The notes beneath the pieces were generated by a model. It saw only the letters and a program-made list of their open reading frames with translations. It searched no databases and was not told the DNA's origin. From the NCBI RefSeq assembly GCF_964275005.1, contig NC_092685.1, positions 11,061,654 to 11,125,653 on the forward strand: DNA of 64,000 bases, in the 5' to 3' direction. Positions within the stretch are counted from its first letter, which is position 1. The number at the start of each line of letters is the position of its first letter. Below are positions 11,869 to 22,422 of the stretch, one piece after another. The position numbers and the translations under genes were made by a program. This DNA is from Diadema setosum. Lineage: Eukaryota; Echinodermata; Echinoidea; Diadematoida; Diadematidae.

Positions 11869-12392
11869 TTAACTCTTTATGTGCCACGTTTGCACGCCAG
11901 ACTGAGTCACCAGCATGCCAAGTTCGCATATTTTGCTCAAACCCACAAAAACCCGCCCAAACCGATCGATAAATCGCCACATGCCACAGTACAATGAAAG
12001 CGTTTCTTACCATTTAATTCCTGTCACATGTAGCTTGCATTGTATGTGGTTATTTACTATCATGCAACATTCTCTACTAGATTTGCCAGTAAATTCTAAG
12101 TTTTTAGGTCACTGCTTTGTGTGCAAATGTCATGCCTCTGCAATAATGTAGCTACATGTACTGGTCATTTGAAAGAAAAGTGATCATAGATTTTTTTTTT
12201 TTCTGCAATTTATAGCAAAGCAAAGTGTGGCATTTTCTCTACAACTTTGCTCATTACATGTCGTGGGTAACAAAAATGTACAAAAGTGACACAGATTTAA
12301 TCAACGGAATGTTTTCTGAAAGCATAGCTACCTCGCAGTCTCAGAATAATGTGGCACACAGGGGGTTTACACCATGACACATAAAGAGTTAA
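11869..12392. mobile_element. TTAA-flanked MITE with CTCTTTATGTGYCA termini
   Basis: The body 11873-12388 starts CTCTTTATGTGCCACG and ends CATGACACATAAAGAG: inverted termini with one or two mismatches, flanked by TTAA on each side. Related in terminal style to the short element at 11060-11160. The 78-codon frame inside (11915-12151) has no transposase features. Confidence 0.7.
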
Positions 12393-12906
12393 ACAAACAA
12401 ATAAACAGGAATCTAGTCACTATCCTCGCATGTGTCATTCTGGCACACAATGGAGGCAAAGGACATACACACTTACCACTCTGGCATGTCTACAGTACCT
12501 TCTATTGACAAAAAACATTATCACAGGGATGTTCATCAAGGACTAATCCTTAGCCTTCTGACCTTTGCTGATTAAACTGTACGTACTTCATCACGGATGG
12601 CACTTAAATCTCTCTAGGCTATGCTTGCGTCACACAATCAAGGCCAAAGTCCATTACGTTAACTTAATAACTACTGTAAATACATCAACTCCCTCAAACA
12701 AATGTACATATATACCTCCATGTAGCAGTTGCATTGTACCTTGATTCTGCATCTAAAACTGCGCACATTATCCTCTGGACAAACTCTCAGTTAAGCCACT
12801 AAGACAGCATGTCTCCGCAATGGTTTCTCACAAACCTATAAGACAGCATTCACAAGGACACACATTTCCTTCAGCAGAACTGAAATTGTGGAATACAATA
12901 CCCACC

Positions 12907-13129
12907 TACTGTAAAAGCTGTTATTTTCGTGAGGGTTGCATTTTCTCGAATTTTACAGATCACTGTTGGGTCGCTAATTCAACAACACAAAGATATTCAC
13001 CACAAGCCTGGGTATTAGTGCACCTATAAATAGTCTTGGCATCAAGTCCTGAAAACAACATCTTGCAAAAATATCCATGACCTCCTTATTCACGAAAAAC
13101 GTATGCAGAAAATAACAGCTTTCACAGTA
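12907..13129. mobile_element. TA-flanked MITE, CTGTRAAAGCTG family
   Basis: The body 12909-13127 (219 bp) has 20 bp terminal inverted repeats, CTGTAAAAGCTGTTATTTTC at the left and its complement at the right with one mismatch, and is flanked by TA dinucleotides. The TA duplication suggests a Tc1/mariner/pogo-type source. Confidence 0.75.
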
Positions 13130-13787
13130 ATATGCTTATTAGATCCTTATTAATGTCTAATGCCAATCACTGTAAGTTCAGAGAAACACCCGAGCTCCCC
13201 ACAACTAGCAGCATGCCTGGAACGGCAAATTATGTTAAGATTATGGGTTCAGGTAAAATGCAGATATTCAGTAATATATCACAGATGTAACAAGCAACAT
13301 CACTGTGGAGTATCACAATAGGAGTTTATCTCAATGTTGCACTCTTACAAAATGAGCCATAGGGACATATATACCTATACCAGTGTTGCCTGTACTCGAC
13401 AGAAGGCATTATTATGTTTTGAAGTATCATGAATTATCTAATGAGAGACCTACCTGGAATTATGTATAGTTCATGATCAAATTACCAGCAAGGTATACGC
13501 AGCAAGCTGTCAGAATAATTCTACTGGACGATCAGCCTACAAAATGAGTTGTCATCACAAATCATCACAGTCCACATGTGTCAACTTTGAGGCCATTTCC
13601 CCATGGGCAATAGACTTAAATGGCTCCAATTACTGTATCTACAGAGGTTGAGCTCTCACTGATTGCTGGAAACAGGAAAGCTATGCAACTTCCCAAAATG
13701 TAAAAACTGCCCATCATCGTAATATCAGCTGTCAGAAATGTGTGTGGAGATGGAAGCTCAAGTGGGCTGAATGGTGGACACAGTGTA
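13130..13787 (-). other. Likely NPC2 3' UTR and flank
   Basis: Sequence downstream of the NPC2 stop. No AATAAA was found on the minus strand close to the stop, so the poly(A) site is not placed. Confidence 0.4.
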
Positions 13788-13874
13788 CTAATTAGTAATT
13801 TTCACAAGCACATCGATGCAGAGGGCTTCCTGATCTTGTCCATCATAGAGGTACCACAGAACCACTAACTGTAT
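13788..13874 (-). CDS. NPC2: NPC2 exon 4: C-terminal strand and stop
   Basis: 87 nt including TAG, too short to be obvious by itself. Reads IQLVVLWYLYDGQDQEALC then IDVLVKITN-stop, aligning with the last ML-domain strands and sixth cysteine. Preceded by a strong acceptor (TTTCTCTCTGCAG). Confidence 0.92.
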   Translation of the reverse strand: MQLVVLWYLYDGQDQEALCIDVLVKITN

Positions 13875-16800
13875 CTGCAGAGAGAAACGAAATACAGTGA
13901 TAGCTTTTCAATGAACATGAACAAGAAGTAAAATAAATGAATGAAGTTAGGCTTGATGCATTTACACATCTTCAAACTCTCCTACAGCATAATTCCTGTG
14001 AATTAAGGCCTAACAAAAATGTAACTCCCTAAAGCAATTAAAATGTTCAAATTGATGGCACACTATATAAAATATTGGTTTGCAGTTTATACTTGAACAG
14101 TTATTACAGAATGGTTTTTCTTCATTTTCCTTGGATCAAATGTGAAGGTCAAAGCTTAAATAACAATTTTTTAAAAATTGTTTTACAAAGTCAATCAAGG
14201 CAGCAATCTGTCAATCATCACTGGGCTCAATCTGTCTGCAGTCATGCAATATGACACATTATCATCTACGTTTTAGAGGCACATTAAAAAACGCCTACAT
14301 GTATTGTTGTCCGCTCATTTTTTACTGTGCAATATGGGAGCATATTTAAGGAAATGCATAGGCCAATGTATTAATTCCCCATAGGCTACCACTGTTACTG
14401 GCCGTTCAATAATTGTTTTATATTGGATGGCTATGAATGGGATACCAGGGAATATTGCGTGGGGGAGGGCGAATATTGCATGAATCAAAGATGAGTGAAA
14501 TATTGGCCCTAATGAGTACAATATTCACTGGCATTCCATGAATTAAAGTCATCCAATATTATTATCATCTATAATCATTATCTAGAGATGGCATAATGAA
14601 GCTGGGGTGACAAGACCTTGTATCTGCAATTTTGGTGAAAATGACTTTTTTGCATTAATGGTCAGATAATCACTTAAGTGATGTCCTGTCCAAATCCTAC
14701 AATGTAGATGTCTTACCCCTAAAATGAAGCCACCATGGCATGTCAAAGGAATGTCTATCCCATAGGATACAGTGCTTTGGCTGCCATGTTTTTTTGCTCT
14801 CCTGAACATTTGACATTTTGTAGATATGAGGTCTTGTCGCCCCAGTAATGATAAACTGTAAAAAAGTACCATACTTTTAGATTTTGAAGTGGACTTTGCA
14901 CTGAAAAAGGAGGGATTTGCACTGCACTTGCGTATGTAGCAAGATGTTTGCACGCTCGTGAATTGTAACAATGAAGAGTTTGTGCACTAATAGTACATAC
15001 CAAGCATTCACCGACGAGTTCACTGATGAGCCAATGGAATATGGTGCATTATTGCACAGCCAATAATAACAGTAGCCTTTGGGGAATTGATGTATTCACC
15101 TATGGATGTGTTTTGTTCAGTATGCTCTTGTATTGCACAGTGAAATCAAGCAAACGAGAATATGCATTTTTATTGCGCCGTCGAAACATCCTACTGTAGA
15201 TGATAATTCCTGATATTGCACAGTAAAAATTCATTGTCATCCAATATACTATAATATAACTGTAGGAGTACATGTACATGTATTTTATCTCTTCTTCACT
15301 TAATCATTCAAATAAAATCTAATATCACCATGATTTCCACAGAACTTGTGATCCATTCGAACACAATTACAACATCCATTCTTGCAGGGGGATGAAACCC
15401 ACACATACAGTGGATTGACTGAATGCAGCGATAAATATCAAAATCCAAGAATCCATTACGATGTTATGAATTTTTATATTTTTGGAACAGCCATCACTGA
15501 ATGAGAAGACTACTACAGTTCATGATGTCACACATGGAAAACTATCATATCAAAAGAAAAGACCAAACGATTAATGTTTTTACATGAAAAGTACACATTC
15601 CCTCAACTTGCTACTGGCTCATGTTAAGGGTAATATTATTCCCCCTTCTTCCTGAAAGAGGTAAATCAAGTGCTCTTTCATTACGCTTGAGAAATGAAAA
15701 TACAGTGCACTCCCGTTATAACGAAATGCTCGGGACCGGCAGTTTTCTTTCGTTATAACGAAATTTCGTTTTAACCGAACAAATACAATATATAACGAAA
15801 ACAAGGAAGCCACGCATATATGATATTCTGTTTGTTGAATACTCGTCATACACTGGAAAGCTATGTAAACAATAAAAAAAATAGTTAATCTACTTCAGAT
15901 TATTGTATTTATACAATAAAGCAAGTTCCCCTCGGAAACTGTGCGTGACACACCAAGCGAACACACAGTGATGTGACGCGTTCGCCCATGCAGAGACGCT
16001 GTAAATGCCTTGTTCCGCTACGCATTTTCGAAAGCGATCTGCATTTCGTTATAAACGGAGCACATTTCTTTTGTATTTCTTTGTCAGTGGTGCTCGGAAA
16101 AGACTTCGTTATAACGAAAATTTCGCTATAACCGTGTTCGCTATAAGCGAATTTTGTACCATAAACTTTAATGGCGCTAATTTTGGGACCAGAAGTTTTA
16201 CTTCGTTATAACGAAATTTCGTTATAACCGTGTTCGTTGTAACGGGAGTGCACTGTATGATGAATTTTGGTTGTATTTTCTTTACATTGTTTTTCCATAT
16301 TTTTAAATGTCATAAAATGTTGCAGTTTTATCATCCAGCAATGGAAGCAAAAAAAAAAAAAAAAAAATCTTTGACAATATATAGAGACTTTTTAACTGAT
16401 TGATTTCCTCACTCTTTGTTGATTTAGTTCTACCAATATTGCTGCATTCCCTCAATTCCATGTACAATGTATATTTGGGTTTCATTCTCCTGTAAGGTTT
16501 TCAAGATGAATGCAGAGAAACATAAAACCCTCTTAGCTTTCTTACGTCTGGGTACACAGATTCAATGAGGAGGTTGGTCTTGTATGTGTACGTTGCACCA
16601 GACTTAGTGGGGCATGTGACGCCTGTTGTGCATGCATCTGGATTGGGGAGTGGAAATTTCACGTCCACTCCAGCAATGACACCATAGACCTTTGCAGTCA
16701 CATTGGAAGTAACCTCCTCTGCAGCAAAATGAGAACAAAAGACACAGCTTCGCAATTACCTGCGATAAAGGTCAGCTTGTGATGACTGGCAATGAATGCA

Positions 16801-19800
16801 GATGGTCAGCGAAGAGAACATCAATGTGAGAGTTGGCTTGTGGATACATGATACACATAAATCTGCACAGGGCATAGATTTTTGCTTAGCTACTCAAATG
16901 GCCACTTCAATTCTACCCGCAAATATACATCTGTTGGGCAATGACACATACAGTCAAACCTGACTACAGTGGCCACCCAAGGGAGAGAAAAAAAAGTGGC
17001 CATTATAGACAGGTTGTAGCTGCTAATGACATGTTCTTTAACATGCTTGCTGTATAAAACAGATGGCCGCTATAGACAGGAGATCACTAAGACAGGTTTG
17101 ATTGTATTTTGAAAGGTGATACTAGAGACATCATTATTTTTGCAGTATCATGCACTGAGCAGTTCAAAACATACATGTATTTTGCAGGTTCTTAATTTTG
17201 CACTGACTGTGCAATTGCTTACTACTATGTGATTAGACATTTCCATGCATGAAACTGGGGTGTTGCCAGATTGCCCTGAAATTTTATCATGAATACAACT
17301 AACAAGAATGCATACCTATACTGTATAATTCATACAGTCAGACCCAAATTGCAGTCGTCTCGTCAAAGTTCACCTTTCAAGCAGTTATTCTAAAGCCTGA
17401 CAACCATTTTTGCTGACCTTGTTAAGTGTTGAGCATGAGAAACATTGTAGGATGATAAAGACCATATTGTTTTTTCCTTTTTTGTAAACCAGAAGCAAAA
17501 GGAATAAAATCCATACTGGGCATTCTTTCATAGGCTAAGCGGAGCATAATTAAATTGATTTCCACTTCACTCACCTGCAATGAAATCAATTTGCACTGAA
17601 ACATTAGTCCCCTTCTTCAGAATGCATGGAGGTGTGCTGCAACCTTCTACAATGACGTTCTTCACCTTGAACTTATCTGTGAAAACAAAAGCACGAGCCA
17701 TAAAGGAATATTACTTTTCACATGATTATGTAAACTAATGATAGCATTTCGTTTTAGCATCATATTTCTGAAAAACAAAAACAAACAAATAAATAAACAA
17801 AAACAAAAAAACAACCCACAAAAATAAATGTATGTGTTACTGTCATATCTGAGAAGCTGGGTATACATGTGCAGTTTATATTTACATGTAAATGGAGCCT
17901 TGTGAATGTGATGTGATATTTTAGACTCAGGTATACACTGTACTACATAGATTAGCAAGGAGAATGCATAGGAATGTTTATAAAACCTGTAGATAAAATT
18001 TAAACACACAAAGTTAGATGATCAAAACTATGGACAAGTATCTATAGGGACTGTACACATGTTTTGGTTAAAACCTAACTTCAGGTTTCTAACATTTTTG
18101 GTGAGTTTAAACCTCTTATGAAATACGAAAGAATGTGTAATTCCAAAAGGAATTACAAGTTCATTTGATGAAAATTAGTTCTCAAATGGCTGAGATACTC
18201 AAAACAGAGTAATCCGAATAAAAGGTGGGACCCACCTTTTATTACAATGGCTTCATTTCACTTTTTTTTTTTTTTTTGATTTCTCAGCCATTCCAAAATT
18301 GATTTTCATCAAATAAACTTTGAATTCCCCTAGAATGGTATGCTCTGTACTATTTCATAAGTAGTTTCTTGGTACCAGTACTTCACAAAAGGTTAAAAGC
18401 CCAATCCTCAGCTCAACCTGAGGATAACCTCTTTCAGATGTTATATCTACTTACTGCTTGGGACCAGCAGTTATATTTTGTAATACTGAAATTCTGTTAT
18501 AGCCCAACATATTACATGTATTATGAATTGTTGCTGTTGTTCAACATTCTTTATTATATTAATAAACAATGTAACATGAAAGGCCTAGGTTGTCTCCTGG
18601 ATTAAACAGGAGGCACAAGTCAAAGACAAAGGACAACACAGAAGAACATGAAAATACATCTTACATAGTAAAAGAAACATTCAACAAGTACAGTTACATT
18701 ATAATCACAAACAAATTGACCAAAAAAATAAATTTATACACAAACTAATTACAATATGTATTATTTGATTTCAAAACATACATTTCTATCACAATGATGC
18801 AACTTTGTCCCATTCCATTTTTTCATCTCTTTACCTTTTACTATATAAATCATGCTCTTTAACCTTTCTCTCTCTCCCTCTCTCTCTCTTCTCTCTCTCT
18901 ACCTTCCCCTCCTACCTTTCATATACCTTTCTTTTACTCCATTACCCATTAATTCATTTAACAACTTATTAATTTCTTCTCCAAAAACTCCACTTTTACT
19001 TTCTCAGTAAAAATAACAACAATCCATTGTACCCAATCATATAACATAAAATATTATATAATACAATCATATATTAACAATAAAGTAAATCTCAAATTCT
19101 TTTTTCCTTGTACATGTATAAACCTAAACATAAAATCTTAACACTAAAAAAAAAACTTTACTAATGATATACAGCGTAAATAATTTTTATCCTATCTAAA
19201 ATCATCAAACGCCATACAGTACACACTCATGATAAATCAAACCCCAAATACTGGTTTTTATTTTCACAGTGTAAGAAAAACTTTGACATTCCACGTGGGT
19301 GCTCTACGTGCATTATAGATGGCATAAGAGGAAACAATGGATATTTTAGACAGGGCCTGGTTCATTTTTGCCTACCACATTTATCTGCAAACATTAGTAT
19401 GGAACAGATTTTCTTTTTGTTTTCTTTCAAAACTAGTCCTCGGAAGCCAATTGCGAAGCAAATGAGATCACATTAATATAGACTACAGTTTTTGGATTTG
19501 ACTATTTTACTTCAAACTTTAAAACAACTGTGTTAATTATAACCGGAGGACATTGTATTAGACAAATAAGACCTTTATACTCAATGGTGCAGCATAAAGA
19601 AAATACTAGTATGTTTTTCATGTAGCATTTCACATGGTGGCGCCTTTTATTGACTGCAATAGAAAACGAAAGAAAATGGAACAATTAATAGTCTACTTCT
19701 AAAAGAGTCATCACCAAACTATAGACATTGGATTTAAATATTCAATGACATTTTACCTTGGTTTCAGAGGAGTGTAATTCTGGATTTACAACTGCTTGTC

Positions 19801-22395
19801 GAGAGATGCTGAACACATCTTATTTCAATCGATTACCAAATAAAAACTTCAGAAAAAAAAAGGTTCATTTCTTTTACCCAGCAAATATCCATTACAACCA
19901 TCGAAGGGCTTCTTGAGATTTGAGAAATTACATGCAAGCATTTTTTTCACAAATCGGTTGACGTAATGAAAGCAAACCTCTCCTGAACAAAACCAAAACA
20001 TGGACTCCATGGAGACACGAAGGTAAAAAAAAAAAAAAATGAAAACAAACCCTTGTATGAATATCGGTACAAACTGATCATGCTGACCCTCACCATTGTA
20101 TGCAGTGCTTTTAGATGATGGTAATACATTGTACATTTTATACATGTAGGCCTATGGTTGGACTAACTATACACAGCCCAGTCGCTGTACATGGTACGTC
20201 GCGACAGGGCTGTACGCACGCGACCACCAATCACTAGGAGAGCGACGTAATCGTATCACGATAGCTTTGACTTTTGATACTTATGATCATTTTTGTCACC
20301 TCAAACTCATCGAGTATACTCTTCAATATTTACTCTACATCTGATGCTATCAGTATTCAAATGTACGTAATGAAACTTACCGAAATTGATCATCATATCC
20401 AGCATGTCCACACCGTACATAATCTTTCACGCCAGGCCAAGCTTAGATATCGGATGGTCACGTGATGTGAATGCCCTTTCAAAAGGTCGCGCTGTCGACC
20501 GTGCTGCTACACTCAAGCAGCGTACGCACGGTTACTAGTATACAGCTATAAACTGTACTGGGCTTGGCGGCGGCTGGCGTCTGGTCGGGCGAGGAACATT
20601 GAGCTCCATACCACGGTTATTGTGTAGCAGACGCCAAGGTTTGTTCGACACTTTCAACGCACACGCGCTCGCTCTGGAGCACATCCGGTCACGCATGCGC
20701 ATAAGTCAAGGCGCCATTTTGAATCCTGCAACGACGAAGCCCGACGGTCAGGAATTGCGCCAGAAAGTGTCATTTATTTGTTCCACGGACTTATCGCAAG
20801 TGGTCTCCATGGACCCAGTGTGGCGAACTATTCTTCTGTAATAGAAACATGCATTTAACGTGAGTAAAGTATTCTGTTTAAAGGAGAAAAGTATACATGT
20901 TCCTAAGTTTTGTAGTTGTGTTGAGGTTCCTCACTTCGAGGCTGCATGCCGTGCTCGTCAGACGCTGTTTTCGCATATTGTAGCGTAACAGTGTCTGGTC
21001 GGGCTATGGTTGGACCTACAAATATGTACTACTCATTCACCACTTTTTGATTCAAAAAATACCTTGTCAGCCCTATCTTAGAAAATATTTAGTTTCACTT
21101 TAGGGGCCTAATTTAATTTCGCTATGGCAGAAAATACATGTACTTTAAAACACAATATTTTGCGGCATAAAATTTTCACGAATTGGGGCCGACGGCCTTT
21201 TTCGCAGCATGAAATTTTCAAGAGTACGAGTTGCCTCTAACATTCAATGAATATAGTGTACACATGAATTTTTGCATGCATTTTACCTTTGCTAATCTTG
21301 GCTTTCGTGAAATCAAAATGCATGCCAACATTCCTCGTTTTACAGTACCACAGATTCATAATATGGGTTCAGATTGATTGACTTTCATCGTATGCGCGGA
21401 ATTCTCATCGACAAACGCAAGTGACATTTTTTACTGTGTACCTGTGCAAACTCATCATTAAATAGACCACCTGTTCTCCCATTGATAAAAGTAAGCATGT
21501 ACATCTAACGTTAGTGTGAATGGCAAAGACGTGAAAACCAAGAGGATTTTCTTCAATTCCTTTTCCTCTCGTTTTCCATGGGTTGTTTAGACGGTCTACC
21601 TGTATCCCGATCCCCCTAATTTCTCTTGATTTGTATTTTAATATGTTCGAATATTCCAGCGTATTGCGCCCCATCCCAAGGAATGCATTTTTTTTTTTTT
21701 TTTTTAATTCTTATATGGCGAGAAAGTCTTTGCGCCAGGTTGGTTGATCTTAAAAGGTGGTCCATCGATGACTCGAGTAGTTAGTAGATTTATTTTTTAC
21801 AGTAGGAACCTACTAACTACGTTAGAGTTCTACGTACTCACTACTAGCCGCTAGACTTGTACACCTAGAATTTATGCCTACTTTGATACTAGATCTACAA
21901 GAGTACATGTTGTATGTCAAACTATGAATATGACGACAACGATGATGATGATGGTACATGACATGTATGACAATGATGATTATGATGGTTAGACCTCTAA
22001 CTGTTAGAACGGAGAAGTCTAACGTTACATGTAGTTTCTGACGATGGTGATCAGCAATGATGATGCCATTTTGGCTGGCCTTCGTTCTACTAACGTTACA
22101 ATGCCCAATACAATGGCTTTAAATTCTTCAGTCTCTGTTTCCCCAGTTACATAGGCCTACACAAATAATTTACACAACAATGAGAAACGACAGGACATGT
22201 ACGAACAGAAGTCTCACCATTTGGGGCTGAACAATCTTTGTAGATGGCTCCTGCTGACTTGGTTTCAATGGGTAGTGTTTCAATCACTTTGGCAGGGCGA
22301 AGTTCGACCATCGATATTTTAAACGGAGCAGGAGCTGACTGCACCACGCCAATAACTGAAACCAGGCACAAAACTGCAAAGAAAATTGCCTTCAT
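13788..22395 (-). CDS. NPC2: NPC2-type sterol carrier (ML domain), complete four-exon gene
   Basis: NPC2 binds cholesterol in the lysosome and hands it to NPC1. Exons: 22395-22218, 17676-17575, 16718-16546, 13874-13788 (540 nt with stop, 179 aa); phases join cleanly (1, 1, 0) and all introns are GT-AG. The product has a signal peptide (MKAIFFAVLCLVSVIGVVQS), then about 35 residues not found in vertebrate NPC2 (about 151 aa), then the ML domain. All six conserved cysteines are present: KDC, EGC and PPC, DAC and VTC, and ALC. Hallmarks include the CILKKG motif, KFPLPNPDAC and a YPD followed by IQLVVLWYL strand. Sequons NVS and NVT are present. The start at 22395 has A at -3; no Met lies upstream in that frame. 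Introns 3 and 1 carry transposable elements and a promoter-like patch. Identification is firm. Confidence 0.95.
14319..15229. mobile_element. Inverted-repeat element in NPC2 intron 3, hosting a second element
   Basis: A perfect 17 bp terminal inverted repeat, TTTTTACTGTGCAATAT (14319-14335) and its complement (15213-15229). Within it lies a separate MITE at 14604-14843, so this appears to be a nested insertion. No transposase coding is visible. Confidence 0.6.
14604..14843. mobile_element. MITE with GGGGYGACAAGACC termini, copy 1
   Basis: Starts GGGGTGACAAGACCTTG and ends with the near complement AGGTCTTGTCGCCCC. A second copy, about 85-90% similar by eye over its length, lies at 59127-59362 in RALGAPA intron 4, proving a dispersed family. 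Confidence 0.8.
15388..16495. mobile_element. Old copy of the TTAA palindromic element, split by a younger MITE
   Basis: The flanks of the MITE at 15703-16255 align, in order and over the full length, with the palindromic element at 39914-40470: GGATGAAACCC..CAGTGGATTGA at the start, GAAGACTACTA and ATTCCCCCTT in the middle, and CTACCAATATTGCTGC...TTTGGGTTTCAT at the end. Removing the MITE plus one TA leaves about 554 bp, against 557 bp for the other copy. It is heavily diverged, so much older. Confidence 0.75.
15701..16257. mobile_element. TA-flanked MITE with repeated CGTTATAACG palindromes
   Basis: The body 15703-16255 (553 bp) begins CAGTGCACTCCCGTTATAAC and ends with its near complement, flanked by TA on each side. 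Internally it repeats TTCGTTATAACGAAATTTCG at both ends. TIRs starting CAG with a TA duplication fit a pogo/Tigger-like origin. The 68-76 codon frames inside are not transposase. Confidence 0.85.
16546..16718 (-). CDS. NPC2: NPC2 exon 3: central ML-domain strands
   Basis: 173 nt. Contains KVYGVIAGVDVKFPLPNPDA, the C93/C99-type cysteine pair, and the TYTYKTNLLIESVYPD strand. The frame continues past the donor GTAAGA, but the exon 4 join restores the family pattern exactly. The 3' boundary lies only about 50 bp from an old transposable element copy (ends about 16495). Confidence 0.93.
16949..17106. mobile_element. Short TA-flanked MITE, CARTCAAACCTG family
   Basis: The body 16951-17104 (154 bp) begins CAGTCAAACCTG and ends CAGGTTTGATTG. 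Repeated GTGGCCATTATAGACAGG-like units occur inside. It lies in NPC2 intron 2. Confidence 0.75.
17575..17676 (-). CDS. NPC2: NPC2 exon 2: cysteine pair and CxLKKG motif
   Basis: 102 nt, phase 1 at both ends. Reads KFKVKNVIVEGCSTPPCILK then KGTNVSVQIDFIA, matching the V-x-V-x-x-C...PC-x-L-x-KG block of NPC2. Acceptor ...TTTTCACAG, donor GTGAGT. Confidence 0.93.
18140..18345. repeat. Foldback element with central AAAAGGTGGGACCCACCTTTT
   Basis: Long inverted arms (about 18148-18197 and 18279-18333; TTTGATGAAAATTAG against its complement) enclose a perfect 13 bp-arm palindrome at 18217-18243 (AATAAAAGGTGGG, one central base, then its complement). In NPC2 intron 1. Confidence 0.75.
18840..19190. 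repeat. Pyrimidine-rich (CT)n tract and AT-rich tail
   Basis: CTCTCTC stretches at about 18870-18902 followed by C/T- and then A/T-rich sequence. Possibly a degraded retroposon 3' end; no coding evidence. Confidence 0.4.
19502..20420 (-). other. Possible spliced minus-strand transcript inside NPC2 intron 1
   Basis: Three exon-like blocks share phase: (A) an ATG at about 20420 opening MYGVDMLDMMINF, ending at a perfect donor GTAAGT (exon end 20381); (B) 19982-19878, flanked by a TTGTTCAG acceptor and a GTAAAAG donor, open only in the matching frame (EVCFHYVNRFVKKMLACNF...); (C) from 19653 after a strong polypyrimidine acceptor, reading VNKRRHHVKCYMKN and stopping at 19502. An in-frame stop precedes the ATG. 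A promoter-like cluster lies upstream at 20682-20722. I do not recognise the roughly 110 aa product; it may be a small nested gene, a noncoding RNA or chance. Confidence 0.3.
20682..20724 (-). promoter_or_regulatory. ETS/NRF1/YY1-like promoter cluster in NPC2 intron 1
   Basis: Within about 45 bp on the plus strand: ACATCCGGT (ETS-like), ACGCATGCGCA (NRF1-like) and GGCGCCATTTTG (YY1-like; AAAATGGCGCC on the minus strand). The surrounding 20.45-20.84 kb is CpG-richer than its neighbours. Such a combination is typical of CpG-type housekeeping promoters. YY1 in the AAnATGGCG sense favours transcription on the minus strand, toward the exon-like blocks at 19.5-20.4 kb. Confidence 0.5.
21140..21347 (-). 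mobile_element. TACTGTAAAA-family MITE, copy 1
   Basis: Reverse orientation. Ends TTTTACAGTA, and contains CGAAAATTTTATGCCGCAA-like blocks and a TGCATGCATTTT segment shared with copies at 47926-48120, 53561-53771 and 61474-61676. In NPC2 intron 1. Confidence 0.75.
22218..22395 (-). CDS. NPC2: NPC2 exon 1: signal peptide and N-terminal extension
   Basis: Encodes the 20-residue signal peptide, an Ala/Pro/Ile/Glu-rich extension (starts APAPFKI) and the first ML-domain cysteine (YKDCSAPN). The donor is GTGAGA (complement at 212-217 of the 22.2 kb block). A pyrimidine-poor but plausible acceptor (ATATTGCAG) lies about 30 bases upstream of the ATG, so a 5' UTR intron is possible. Confidence 0.92.
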
Positions 22396-22422
22396 CTTGA
22401 CCCTTGATGAATTGCTGCACAC

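Noticed and set aside
20599..20841. 80-codon plus-strand frame over the promoter-like cluster
   Set aside because: No ATG at its start and no recognisable protein; probably open by CpG-rich composition.
22396..22422. Extended NPC2 N-terminus upstream of MKAIFF
   Set aside because: The upstream start would be GTG; the ATG at 22395 opens a proper signal peptide.
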